Below, piece by piece: positions 14,904 to 22,895 of a stretch of DNA of 22,989 nucleotides (the first letter of the stretch is position 1; the number at the start of each line of letters is the position of its first letter). The notes under the pieces are model-generated. The model was not told the DNA's origin. It ran no database searches and worked only from the letters and a program-made list of their open reading frames with translations. The stretch lies in NCBI GenBank assembly GCA_041569895.1, contig JBFFXF010000101.1, forward strand, positions 1 through 22,989, given 5' to 3'. A program made the translations under genes and the position numbers. This stretch comes from JBFFXF01 sp041569895. Lineage in GTDB: Bacteria; Planctomycetota; UBA8108; JACQVS01.

Positions 14904-16208
14904 TCAGCGCCGGATGAAGATCGAGATGCACGCTCCGGCGCCGCACGCCGCCGCGACGATGGGGAAGACGAGCGCCGTCTCGTCGTGGCGCTCGATCGCC
15001 CAGCCGATCAGCGGCTCGCCGAGTCCGGCGAGGACGTACGCCGACGTGTTCATGATCCCGGTGCCCGTGCCGGCACGCGTGTGGCCGAGGAGGTCCGGCG
15101 CGAGCGCCCAGAACGACGACTGCGGTCCGTACGCGAAGAAGCCGCAGAGGAAGAGGACGACGATGCCGAGCGCGCGCTCCTCCACGGGGACGAAGTACAT
15201 CGCGAGCGAGGCCAGCGCGGCGAGCGCCATGAAGAGCACGATCGTCGGCGACCGGCGAGAGCGGAAGAGGCGGTCGGAGAGCCAGCCGTTCGTCAGCGCG
15301 CCGAACGCCATGCCGACCGGCAGCGCGATGCTGAGCCACTTCCCCGCCGGGTCCTCGTCGTGGCTCGCTCCGAGGAAGTGCACGGGCACCCAGACGAGGA
15401 GACCGTAGCGGGCGAGGTTCTGGAAGCCGATCGCCGCGCTGGCGATCAGGAACCGCCACTCGCGCAGCACCGCGGCGTAGCGCTCGAGGGACGTCTCGGC
15501 CGGCGCGCCGGCGTCGGTGTTCGTCGCGCCCGGGCCCTCCGACGCGACCCGGGGCGGGCCCGCGGACGCGTCGTCCCGATCCATCGTCAATCCGAGTTCC
15601 TCCGGACGGTCGCGCGCGATGAGGAAGTACACCGCTCCCCCGAACAGGAGCAGCAGCACGGGCAGGCGAAAGATCCAGCGCCAGTCGAGCGCGAGGACGT
15701 CGAGGATGACGAGCGACATCGTGAACGCGAGCACCGACGACATCCCGGCCGCGAAGACGTAGAAGCCGTACGCCTTGCCGCGCTCGTGGACGGGCCACCA
15801 GTTCGACAGCACGCGACTGCCGGGCGCCCAGCCCATCGACTGCGCGTAGCCGTTGAGGCCCCACGGCACGATGAGCGTCACGAGGCCGGTCGCGAAGCTG
15901 ACGAGCCAGTTGAGGCCGCACGAGAGCGCCGCGCCGAGGCTCATCATCCGCCGCCCGCCGAAGCGATCGCCGAGGTTGCCGTTGATCGCCTGTCCGATCG
16001 CGTAGGACCACAGGAGCGCCGCGCTCACCCACCCGAGCGCCTCCTTCGAGAGGCCCAGCTCGCGCTCGATGCCGGGGATCGCGAAGCCGAAGGTCTGGCG
16101 CCCGGTGTAGTAGAAGAGGTAACAGAACATCGTCGCCAGCAGGGTGATCCACTGCCAGCGGCGGAACCTCCGGGCGGTGCGCGCCTCGTTCGCCGGTGCG
16201 GTCGTCAT
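14904..16208 (-). CDS. MFS transporter, organophosphate:phosphate antiporter (OPA/GlpT-UhpC-like) family
   Basis: A 434-residue, 12-helix inner-membrane transporter. ATG 16208 is preferred; GTG 16235 would add nine residues and neither has a strong ribosome site. Helix 1 reads FCYLFYYTGRQTFGFAIPGI followed by a Leu-rich segment and GWVSAALLWSYAIGQAINGNLGDRFGGRR, which is the GlpT/UhpC-style entrance with the Arg of YxxR and the motif A loop GDRFGGRR. The central cytoplasmic loop (about 205-245, rich in Ala, Gly, Asp and Pro) separates the halves, and the second half holds GALTNGWLSDRLFRSRRSP. Members move phosphorylated compounds or sense them. The gene is divergent from a zinc dehydrogenase resembling phosphonate-associated ones, so a phosphonate or organophosphate substrate is plausible but unproven. 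Confidence 0.88.
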   Translation of the reverse strand: MTTAPANEARTARRFRRWQWITLLATMFCYLFYYTGRQTFGFAIPGIERELGLSKEALGWVSAALLWSYAIGQAINGNLGDRFGGRRMMSLGAALSCGLNWLVSFATGLVTLIVPWGLNGYAQSMGWAPGSRVLSNWWPVHERGKAYGFYVFAAGMSSVLAFTMSLVILDVLALDWRWIFRLPVLLLLFGGAVYFLIARDRPEELGLTMDRDDASAGPPRVASEGPGATNTDAGAPAETSLERYAAVLREWRFLIASAAIGFQNLARYGLLVWVPVHFLGASHDEDPAGKWLSIALPVGMAFGALTNGWLSDRLFRSRRSPTIVLFMALAALASLAMYFVPVEERALGIVVLFLCGFFAYGPQSSFWALAPDLLGHTRAGTGTGIMNTSAYVLAGLGEPLIGWAIERHDETALVFPIVAAACGAGACISIFIRR

Positions 16209-16251
16209 GACGGTTGCCCAGATCACGCGCCGCACCCGCGCGAATCAAGGA

Positions 16252-16257
16252 TAAAAT
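16252..16257 (+). promoter_or_regulatory. Possible -10 element TAAAAT in the divergent promoter region
   Basis: AAGGATAAAATGATC (16246-16260) is the only AT-rich spot between the divergent MFS and dehydrogenase genes. TAAAAT on plus would place a start near 16264, about 68 nt before ATG 16332. On minus, TATCCT overlaps and could serve the MFS gene. Confidence 0.4.
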
Positions 16258-16331
16258 GATCGTCGCGGCCGGCGGCTGCTCGATCGCCGTCGATGCGCGC
16301 GTCGCGCCGGTGCCTCGAATCAGGACTTCGG

Positions 16332-17429
16332 ATGCCCGCGAACGGTCACGCTCTCGCCGCCGTCTTCACCGCGCCCGGCCAGCCGCTCGAGCTGCGACGC
16401 CTGCCGCTGCCTCGCCTCGATCGGCCTGGCGAGGTTCTCGTGCGCGTCACCTGCTGCACGATCTGCGGCAGCGACCTCCACACCTACACCGGCCGGCGCA
16501 CGACACCGACCCCGACGATTCTCGGTCACGAGATCATCGGCGAGGTCGTCGACCTCGGTCCGGGCGAGCGGAGCACGCTCGACGGACGGCCCGTGCGTGT
16601 CGGCGATCGCATCACCTGGTCGATCGCCGCGAGCTGCGGCGAGTGCTTCTTCTGCTCGCGGGACCTGCCGCAGAAGTGCGAGCGCCTCTTCAAGTACGGC
16701 CACGAGGCGCTCGGCGATGCCCATCCGCTGAGCGGCGGACTCGCGGAGTACTGCTGTCTCGCGCCGGGAACGGCGATCGTTCCGCTCCCCGATGGGCTCG
16801 ACGATCACGTCGCCGCGCCCGCGAGCTGCGCCACGGCGACCGTCGCGGCGGTGATTCGCGTGGCGGGTGGCTGCCGCGACGATGTCGTCCTCGTGCAGGG
16901 CGCGGGCATGCTCGGAGTCACCGCCTGCGCGATGGCGCGCTGGCTCGGCGCTCGAGAGGTCATCGCGTGCGACGTCGACGAACGCCGTCTCGCGACGGCC
17001 ACCGAGTTCGGCGCAACGCGCACGGCGGTCGTGGAAGGCGATGTGGGTGAGCTCGCGCGTGTCGTGGACGAGATCACCGGCGGCCGAGGCGTCGACGTCG
17101 CGCTCGAGCTCTCGGGAAGCGGCGCGGCGATCGAGACCGGTCTGCGCCACCTGCGGATCGGCGGTCGCGCCGTGTGGGCGGGCGCGGTGTTCCCCGCGCC
17201 GCCGATCCCGGTCACCGCGGAGGACGTCGTTCGCCGGCTCCTGACCATCCGCGGCGTCCACAACTACACGCCGAGGGACCTGGCGATCGCCGTCGAGTTC
17301 CTCCACCGCACCCGCGAGACCCGTCGATTCGAGACGCTGGTCGGAAAGACGTTCCCGCTCGCCGAGGCCGACGCCGCGTTCCGTCACGCCCTCGAGCGCG
17401 GCGAGCGGCGGGTGGCGGTGGTGCCGTGA
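16332..17429 (+). CDS. Zinc-dependent alcohol dehydrogenase (MDR), resembling phosphonate-associated dehydrogenases
   Basis: A 365-residue NAD(P)-dependent medium-chain dehydrogenase. ATG 16332 has AGGA about 8 nt upstream; ATG 16293 would add 13 residues. The catalytic-zinc site is Cys45 in CTICGSDLH, His66-Glu67 in LGHE and a later Cys in APASCATATVAA. The structural-zinc site is Cys102, Cys105, Cys108 and Cys116 (SCGECFFCSRDLPQKC). The cofactor-binding Rossmann motif is QGAGMLGVTA, followed by ACDVDERR, with an acidic residue that favours NAD. RLLTIRGVHNYTPRDLAIAV and the APASCATAT segment are wording I associate with the putative phosphonate-catabolism dehydrogenases (TIGR03366-like); this is a recollection, not a search. 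It is divergent from the OPA-family transporter. No phn genes are in the window. Confidence 0.88.
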   Translation: MPANGHALAAVFTAPGQPLELRRLPLPRLDRPGEVLVRVTCCTICGSDLHTYTGRRTTPTPTILGHEIIGEVVDLGPGERSTLDGRPVRVGDRITWSIAASCGECFFCSRDLPQKCERLFKYGHEALGDAHPLSGGLAEYCCLAPGTAIVPLPDGLDDHVAAPASCATATVAAVIRVAGGCRDDVVLVQGAGMLGVTACAMARWLGAREVIACDVDERRLATATEFGATRTAVVEGDVGELARVVDEITGGRGVDVALELSGSGAAIETGLRHLRIGGRAVWAGAVFPAPPIPVTAEDVVRRLLTIRGVHNYTPRDLAIAVEFLHRTRETRRFETLVGKTFPLAEADAAFRHALERGERRVAVVP

Positions 17430-17511
17430 GCTCTGGATCGGCGACGGCGGCTCGACGCCGCCGTCCGGACTCGGAGAACAGCAGGAGCAGCGCAAGGAAA
17501 GCAGGAAGAGC

Positions 17512-17670
17512 AGGAAGGCAGGAAAAGAGGCTGGTGGTCGAGGCGCGAAGCGCCGAGCCAGGGCCAGGTTGAATCCGCTGGGGATTCTCGTTTCTCGACT
17601 GCGTCGCGGAGCTTCAAGGCAATTCTCGAAGCACTTCCGTTTCCTGCCTTCCTGAGTTTCCTGCCTTCCT
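17512..17670. repeat. Nested inverted-repeat element
   Basis: AGGAAGGCAGGAAA (17512-17525) has two exact 14-bp inverted copies, TTTCCTGCCTTCCT, at 17640-17653 and 17657-17670, the latter two in tandem with a GAG spacer. The 114-bp interior carries two further hairpins. There is no coding potential and no obvious target-site duplication. It is a candidate dispersed non-autonomous element or a structured 3' untranslated region of the dehydrogenase gene. Confidence 0.75.
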
Positions 17671-17744
17671 CATGAATCGTCTGACGGCAAGCCCTCGAAC
17701 TGTGCTCGACTGTCCGGCGGGGTGGCATTTCGCCGGACTCCCGC

Positions 17745-17750
17745 TACACT
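17745..17750 (+). promoter_or_regulatory. -10-like TACACT with GTG 7 nt downstream (leaderless)
   Basis: TACACT (17745-17750) is followed by GTCCGCC and GTG 17758. GTGGCA lies 17 nt upstream as a possible -35 (4 of 6 match to TTGACA). A transcript starting at the GTG would be leaderless, which fits the absence of a ribosome site. Confidence 0.45.
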
Positions 17751-17757
17751 GTCCGCC

Positions 17758-18948
17758 GTGAGAACGGAGCACCGGATTCACGTCGGTGACGCGCGCGACA
17801 TGGGCTCCCTGCCCTCCCGGAGCGTCCACCTCGTCGTCACCTCGCCTCCCTATCCGATGATCGAGATGTGGGACGCCGTGTTTGCCGCGCAGGACGCGAC
17901 CATCGGCGCCGCTCTCGGGAAGAACGATGGCTGGTCGGCCTTCCGGACGATGCACGCGGTCCTCGACCGCGTCTGGACGGAGGTGCACCGCGTGCTGGTC
18001 GACGGTGGCATCGCGTGCATCAACATCGGCGACGCGACGAGGACCATCCGGGACGACTTCGCCCTCTACCCGAACCACGCCCGCGTCCTGACGGCGCTCC
18101 TGAAGCTCGGGTTCACGCCGCTGCCGGCGATCCTCTGGCGCAAGCAGACGAACGCTCCCAACAAGTTCATGGGCTCGGGGATGCTGCCGACGGGAGCCTA
18201 CGTCACCCTCGAGCACGAGTACGTGCTCATCGTCAGGAAGGGATCGAGGCGGGAGTTCCTCTCCGGACAGGCGAAGTCGCGCCGGCGCGGCAGCTCGTTC
18301 TTCTGGGAGGAGCGAAACACCTGGTACTCCGACGTCTGGTTCGACCTCAAGGGCGCGACGCAGAAGCTGTCGCGCCGGAACGCCAGGGACCGCAGCGGCG
18401 CGTTCCCCCTCGAGCTGCCCTACCGGCTGATCAGCATGTTCTCGGTGAAGGGCGAAACCGTCCTCGACCCGTTCGCGGGGACCGGCACGACGACACTGGC
18501 CGCGGCGGCGACGGCGAGGAACAGCGTCGGGTACGAGATCGACCCGAATCTCGCCGCTCTGGTCGGCGACGGGATGAAGAGCATCGTCCGCGTCGCCAAC
18601 GCGCGCATCGACGAGCGGCTCGAGACGCACGCCGCCTTCGTCACCGATCGGTTCGAGGCGAAGGGCCGCTTCGGCTACCGCAACGCTCACTACGGCTTCC
18701 CGGTGGTGACGCGGCAGGAGGTCGAGCTGCTCCTCGACCGGCTCGTCGGCGTCGACGTCGACGTCGAGGACGCAGTGTCGTTTCGGTGCCGGTACTCCGG
18801 GAAACCGCAGGCCGAGCACGTCCGCGACTGGACCTGGTTCTTCGAGGAGAACGGCGGGCGGAGCCGCAAGCGATCGGCCGACACGCCGCGAAAGCGCCGC
18901 GGCGAGGAGATGGTCCAGCTCGACCTGCTCGGCTCGATCGACCGGTAG
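17758..18948 (+). CDS. Orphan DNA methyltransferase, beta class, probably N4-cytosine specific
   Basis: A 396-residue SAM-dependent DNA methylase. GTG 17758 is preferred over GTG 17722 because the domain begins at once (HRIHVGDARDM) and a -10-like hexamer lies just before it. The catalytic motif IV TSPPY (28-32) precedes the SAM-binding motif I VLDPFAGTGTT (about 235-245), which is the beta-class order. TSPPY rather than DPPY favours m4C over m6A. GGIACINIGDA and PAILWRKQTNAPNKFMGSGM are further family blocks, and the segment near 180-210 (FFWEERNTWYSDVWFDL) may belong to target recognition. About 130 residues follow motif I and end in a basic RSRKRSADTPRKRRGEE segment and VQLDLLGSIDR. No restriction endonuclease or specificity gene is adjacent, so it is either regulatory or a relic of a restriction system. 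Confidence 0.9.
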   Translation: MRTEHRIHVGDARDMGSLPSRSVHLVVTSPPYPMIEMWDAVFAAQDATIGAALGKNDGWSAFRTMHAVLDRVWTEVHRVLVDGGIACINIGDATRTIRDDFALYPNHARVLTALLKLGFTPLPAILWRKQTNAPNKFMGSGMLPTGAYVTLEHEYVLIVRKGSRREFLSGQAKSRRRGSSFFWEERNTWYSDVWFDLKGATQKLSRRNARDRSGAFPLELPYRLISMFSVKGETVLDPFAGTGTTTLAAAATARNSVGYEIDPNLAALVGDGMKSIVRVANARIDERLETHAAFVTDRFEAKGRFGYRNAHYGFPVVTRQEVELLLDRLVGVDVDVEDAVSFRCRYSGKPQAEHVRDWTWFFEENGGRSRKRSADTPRKRRGEEMVQLDLLGSIDR

Positions 18949-18984
18949 CGGCGACGGGGCACATCGCCACGCGGTGTTCGACTC

Positions 18985-20286
18985 ATGAACTCCCAGAACG
19001 GAAAGCTGGCGCGTGTCCTGGGTTTTTGGGGCCTCGCGGCGTACGGTACGGGCGACATCCTCGGCGCCGGCATCTACGCGCTCATCGGCGAGATCGCGGG
19101 CATCGCGGGCGCCGCGTCGTGGGTCTCGTTCGGCGTGGCGCTCGGCGTCGCATCACTGACGGCGCTCGCGTACGCGGAGCTCGGCAGCCGTTTTCCGCGC
19201 AGCGGCGGGGAGTCGTTCTTCTGCCACGAGGCGTTCGGGCGAGAGTGGCTCTCGCTCCTCGTCGGGTGGCTCGTGCTCGCCTCCGGTGTGGTGTCGCTGG
19301 CGACGGTCTCGAGGGCGTTTGCCCGCTACCTGCAGGAGCTCTTGCCCGCCTTCGAGGTGTGGCACCTGGTTCCCGTCTTCCTGCTCCTCCTGACGGCGAT
19401 CAACTTCTGGGGCATGCGCCAGTCGTCGCTGGCGAACATCTTCTGCACCCTGGTCGAGGTCGCCGGACTGCTCTTCGTCATCGGCGTGGCGCTGTGGGCG
19501 CTCGGCAGCGGTGAGCGGGCCGTCGAGCCGGCCGACGCGGTTGAGGCAAACGGGACCGACTGGGTCGCCGTCTTCCAGGGCGGCGCGCTCGCCTTCTTCG
19601 CGTTCATCGGATTCGAGGACATGATCAACGTCGCGGAGGAGGTGAAGCGTCCCGAAAAGACCCTCCCGGCTGCGATCGCGACCGCGCTGTGCGTCGCCGG
19701 AGTCATCTACGTCGTCGTCGCGTTCGTGGCCGTGCGGATCGTGCCGCCGCAGGAGCTCGCCGGGGCTCCGGGGCCGCTGGTCGAGGTGGTCCGTCGCGCC
19801 GCGCCCGCGTTGCCCGCCGGGTGGTTCACGCCGGTGGCTCTCTTCGCCGTCGCCAACACCGGGTTGTTGAACTTCATCATGGGCTCGCGGCTGATCTACG
19901 GCATGGCGGACCAGGGACTGCTGCCATCCTGGTTCGCGCGCGTCCACGCGACGCGGCAGACACCCTGGGCCGGGATCGTGACGGTGCTCGCCCTGGCCAT
20001 GACGCTGGCGCTCTCCGGAGACCTCGCGTTCCTCGCCGGCACGACGAGCTGCGTGATCCTCGCCGTGTTCCTGAGTGTCAACGTCTCCCTGCTGGTCATC
20101 CGATGGCGGCGCGGGGCGGCCGCCGACACCTTCCGCGTTCCACTCGCCGTCCCGCTCGTGGCCGCCGTCGCCTGCCTCGGCCTGCTGAGCTTCGTGCCGC
20201 CGCGCTCCCTCCTCTGGGCGGGCATCATCGTGGCGATCGGCGTCGTCTTCGTCACGGTGAACGGCTTCCGCCGCTCGCGTCGCTGA
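18985..20286 (+). CDS. APC-superfamily amino acid permease
   Basis: A 433-residue, 12-helix cytoplasmic-membrane transporter for amino acids or amines. Helix 1 contains the unwound substrate-binding motif GDILGAGIYAL (23-33). The helix 6 region FFAFIGFEDMINVAEEVKRP (about 204-224), followed by EKTLPAAI, is the family signature. A later helix has NTGLLNFIMGSRLIYGMADQGLLP, the usual APC helix 8 with its cytoplasmic loop. Start ATG 18985 is the first in frame; no clear ribosome site precedes it. It lies 36 bp after the methyltransferase gene on the same strand and could be co-transcribed. The exact substrate cannot be read from sequence. Confidence 0.92.
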   Translation: MNSQNGKLARVLGFWGLAAYGTGDILGAGIYALIGEIAGIAGAASWVSFGVALGVASLTALAYAELGSRFPRSGGESFFCHEAFGREWLSLLVGWLVLASGVVSLATVSRAFARYLQELLPAFEVWHLVPVFLLLLTAINFWGMRQSSLANIFCTLVEVAGLLFVIGVALWALGSGERAVEPADAVEANGTDWVAVFQGGALAFFAFIGFEDMINVAEEVKRPEKTLPAAIATALCVAGVIYVVVAFVAVRIVPPQELAGAPGPLVEVVRRAAPALPAGWFTPVALFAVANTGLLNFIMGSRLIYGMADQGLLPSWFARVHATRQTPWAGIVTVLALAMTLALSGDLAFLAGTTSCVILAVFLSVNVSLLVIRWRRGAAADTFRVPLAVPLVAAVACLGLLSFVPPRSLLWAGIIVAIGVVFVTVNGFRRSRR

Positions 20287-20349
20287 GAGGCAGGGCCCGT
20301 GGCCGCCCCGGACCCCCGACCGGCTGGTGCGAGACGCTCCCCGCTCTGT

Positions 20350-20355
20350 TAGAAT
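20350..20355 (+). promoter_or_regulatory. -10-like TAGAAT before the MFS gene
   Basis: TAGAAT (20350-20355) lies 18 nt before GTG 20374 in otherwise GC-rich DNA, giving a predicted leader of about 12 nt. No convincing -35 is seen. Confidence 0.4.
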
Positions 20356-20373
20356 CTCGCCCCGTTCGGGAAC

Positions 20374-21888
20374 GTGGAGCCCGATACCCCGCGTCAGCAA
20401 CGCATCCGGGCAGCGCATCCGTCGCTGGATCTCATGGAGGCTGGACGTACCGAGTCAGCGCGCGCGACGACACAGACCGCGGAGACCGCGGCCGAGCAAC
20501 AGGAGACGCTCGACCATTCGGTCCGGGACGGCTGCTGTCACGCGGTCATGCTCGGCTCGGGAGAGGCGTATCTCGCCGCCTTCGCGGTCTTCCTCGGGGC
20601 GAACAGCCTGATCATCGGGCTGCTCGCGTCGCTGCCGCTCCTCCTCGGCTCGCTGGCGCAGCTCGGCGCCGTGCGTCTGCTCGACCGCATCCCGAGTCGC
20701 AAGCCGCTCGTCATCCTGCCGGCGTTCCTGCAGGCGCTGACGTGGATCCCGCTGCTCCTGGCGCCCGCGCTGGTGCCGGGGAAGGGGCCGATCCTGCTCC
20801 TCGTCTGCGCCCTGGCGTACTTCGCGCTCGGCAGTTTCATCGCGCCGTCGTGGAACTCGTGGATGGGGGATCTCGTCCCGCCGGAGCGACGCGGCGAGTA
20901 CTTCGGCCGTCGCGATCGCCTGCGGACGATGTGGCAGTTCGGGGCGGTGCTCATCGCCGGTGGCATCCTCAGCGTCGGCCGGCGCTCGGGCGCGGAGCTC
21001 GCGGGGTTCGCGGCCATCTTCGCGATCGCCCTGATCGCGCGGCTCGCCTCGACGTACCAGCAGTTGCGCATGAAGGAGCCGGCGTATCAGCCGCCCTCCC
21101 GGGAGCACGCGTTCACGTTCCTCGACTTCGTCCGGCGGCTTCCGAAGAGCAACTTCGCGCAGTTCGCGCTCTACGTCGGCGCGATCCAGCTGACGACCTT
21201 CATCGCCGGGCCGTTCTTCACGCTCTACATGCTCCGGGACCTGCAGTTCGACTACCTGCAGTTCACCGCGGCCTCCACCGTCAACATCCTCGCGCAGTCC
21301 GTCATGTTCCGGAGCTGGGGGAAGGTCGGCGATCGCTTCGGCCACCTCAGGGTTCTGAAGTGGACCGGGCTCGCGCTGCCGGTCGTTCCCCTCGTGTGGC
21401 TCATCTCGCCGCGCTTCGAGCTCATCCTCGTCTACCAGGCGGTCTCCGGTTTCATCTGGGCCGGCTTCAACCTGAGCTCCGCGAACTTCCTCTTCGACGC
21501 GGTCAGTCCGCCGAAGCGCGCGCGGTGCGTGGCGTACTACAACATCTTCGTCAACACCGGCGTCTTCCTCGGCTCGTTGACCGGCGGCTGGATCGCGCCG
21601 ATGCTGCCCTCCGAGCTCTCGCTTCTCGGTCTCTCGCTGCCGATCGTCTCCAACTTGCAAGTGCTGTTTCTCATCTCCGGTGTGGGTCGACTCGCCGTGT
21701 CGCTCATCTTCCTGCCGCTCATCCGGGAGGTGCGCCAGGTCGAGAAGCCCGAGGTCTGGAAGGTGATGTGCCAGATCGTCGGGCTGTCCGCCGCCCGCGG
21801 TTTCCGGTTCTCGGTCTTCAACGGCGTACACGAGAGTGAGTCCGTCGAGGAGAAGGGCGAGCGGAAGCCCGCGACGCCGTCGGGATGA
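20374..21888 (+). CDS. MFS transporter, unassigned subfamily
   Basis: A 504-residue membrane transporter starting at GTG 20374 (ATG 20434 would remove 20 residues; neither has a strong ribosome site). A hydrophilic N-terminus of about 55 residues with ATTQTAETAAEQQETLDHSV precedes helix 1. The first half holds IIGLLASLPLLLGSLAQLGA, and the loop APSWNSWMGDLVPPERRGEY then FGRRDR (about 157-182) is the motif A-like loop between halves of the N-domain. The second half begins near residue 255 (FAQFALYVGAIQLTTFIAGP). FNLSSANFLFDAVSPPKRAR repeats the loop pattern in the C-domain. About 45 residues of charged tail follow the last helix. The substrate is unknown. The gene is co-directional with the APC permease (87 bp) and the exchanger (65 bp). 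Confidence 0.88.
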   Translation: MEPDTPRQQRIRAAHPSLDLMEAGRTESARATTQTAETAAEQQETLDHSVRDGCCHAVMLGSGEAYLAAFAVFLGANSLIIGLLASLPLLLGSLAQLGAVRLLDRIPSRKPLVILPAFLQALTWIPLLLAPALVPGKGPILLLVCALAYFALGSFIAPSWNSWMGDLVPPERRGEYFGRRDRLRTMWQFGAVLIAGGILSVGRRSGAELAGFAAIFAIALIARLASTYQQLRMKEPAYQPPSREHAFTFLDFVRRLPKSNFAQFALYVGAIQLTTFIAGPFFTLYMLRDLQFDYLQFTAASTVNILAQSVMFRSWGKVGDRFGHLRVLKWTGLALPVVPLVWLISPRFELILVYQAVSGFIWAGFNLSSANFLFDAVSPPKRARCVAYYNIFVNTGVFLGSLTGGWIAPMLPSELSLLGLSLPIVSNLQVLFLISGVGRLAVSLIFLPLIREVRQVEKPEVWKVMCQIVGLSAARGFRFSVFNGVHESESVEEKGERKPATPSG

Positions 21889-21953
21889 CGGGTGACCGTG
21901 GTGATTGAAGGACGGGTCGAACGAAGCGGACTCGCCGGCGAGGGAGAAGATCG

Positions 21954-22895
21954 ATGACGAGCGTGCTGTTGATCTGCCTCGGGCTGGCGCTGGCGTACGC
22001 CGGGGCGGAGGGGTTCATCCGTGGATCCGTTTCCCTGGCGCGGCGTTTCCGGATTCCGCCGCTGGTCGTCGGGCTGACCATCGTCGCGTGGGGCACGAGC
22101 GCGCCGGAGCTCGCCGTGAGCCTCGACGCCGCGCTGAAGGAGAGCGCGGGGGTCTCCCTGGGCAACGTCCTTGGCTCGAACATCTTCAACGTCGGCGTCA
22201 TCCTCGGGCTCTCGGCCTTGATCCGCCCGGTCAGCGTCAAGCTCCAGCTCATCCGCTTCGATATTCCGGTGCTTGTCGGCATCTCCTGCCTCTTGCTCGG
22301 CATGCTGCTCGACTCGGCGCTCGGGCGCCTCGAGGGCATCGTCTTCCTGGTCTGCTTCGTGTTCTACAGCGCGACGACATTCGTGATCGCGAAGCGGGGA
22401 GCGCCGCGCGAGGTCGTCCAGGAGTTCGCCGAGGCGCAGCCGCGACCGTTGCGGTCGATCGCGGTGGAGATCCTGCTGATCGTCGTCGGTCTCGGCGTGC
22501 TGATCTACGGGGCGGACCTGCTGGTCCGCGGGGCCGTCGAGCTGGCTCGCGGCCTCGGCGTCAGCGAGACCGTCATCGGCCTGACCATCGTCGCCGCCGG
22601 CACGAGCCTGCCCGAGCTGGTGACGTCCCTGGTCGCCGCGGCGCGGAACGAGCCGGACGTGGCGGTGGGAAACATCGTCGGCTCGAACATCTTCAACGTC
22701 ACGTGCATCCTCGGTCTGTCATCGACGATCACGCCGCTCGAGTCGAGCCAGATCAGCCGCCTCGACCTCACTGCGGTCCTGGCATGCGCCGTGATCCTGT
22801 TGCCGATGGCGTGGACGGGTTTCGTCCTCAAGAGGTGGGAGGGCATCGTGTTGCTGGTGGGGTATGGGGTCTACGTGGCGTTGTTGTGGCCATGA
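21954..22895 (+). CDS. Na+/Ca2+ exchanger family (CaCA, YrbG-like) antiporter
   Basis: A 313-residue, roughly 10-helix cation antiporter. ATG 21954 follows GGGAG by about 8 nt. It shows the two inverted alpha repeats of the CaCA superfamily: GLTIVAWGTSAPELAVSL followed by GNVLGSNIFNVGVILG (about 40-85), and GLTIVAAGTSLPELVTSL followed by GNIVGSNIFNVTCILG (about 209-254). The acidic Glu of each PEL and the Asn of GSNIFN form the ion-binding site in structurally known members. A hydrophilic loop around 135-160 separates the halves. Length and motifs match bacterial calcium/sodium antiporters. A hexamer array begins at the base after its stop codon. Confidence 0.95.
   Translation: MTSVLLICLGLALAYAGAEGFIRGSVSLARRFRIPPLVVGLTIVAWGTSAPELAVSLDAALKESAGVSLGNVLGSNIFNVGVILGLSALIRPVSVKLQLIRFDIPVLVGISCLLLGMLLDSALGRLEGIVFLVCFVFYSATTFVIAKRGAPREVVQEFAEAQPRPLRSIAVEILLIVVGLGVLIYGADLLVRGAVELARGLGVSETVIGLTIVAAGTSLPELVTSLVAAARNEPDVAVGNIVGSNIFNVTCILGLSSTITPLESSQISRLDLTAVLACAVILLPMAWTGFVLKRWEGIVLLVGYGVYVALLWP

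Larger units (their letters stand above)
17430..17757. other. Structured intergenic region before the methyltransferase gene
   Basis: This 328-bp gap contains an AGGAAGGCAGGAAA-type purine-rich region (17480-17529), two hairpins (GGCGC-GAA-GCGCC at 17542-17554; GAATCC-GCTGG-GGATTC at 17571-17587), two pyrimidine-rich copies of the reverse complement (17640-17670) and the TACACT promoter hexamer. No gene is visible. Confidence 0.7.

Noticed and set aside
11935..16248. Single 1437-residue minus-strand frame covering the FG-GAP gene and the MFS gene
   Set aside because: Only the part from ATG 14811 is coding. The rest is a shadow frame of the MFS gene, which is in another frame of the same strand; the signal peptide and GGAGG at 14811 mark the true start.
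19689..21839. Plus-strand frame of 716 residues spanning the APC and MFS genes
   Set aside because: Arg- and Pro-rich +1-type shadow frame that crosses the boundary of two well-supported genes.
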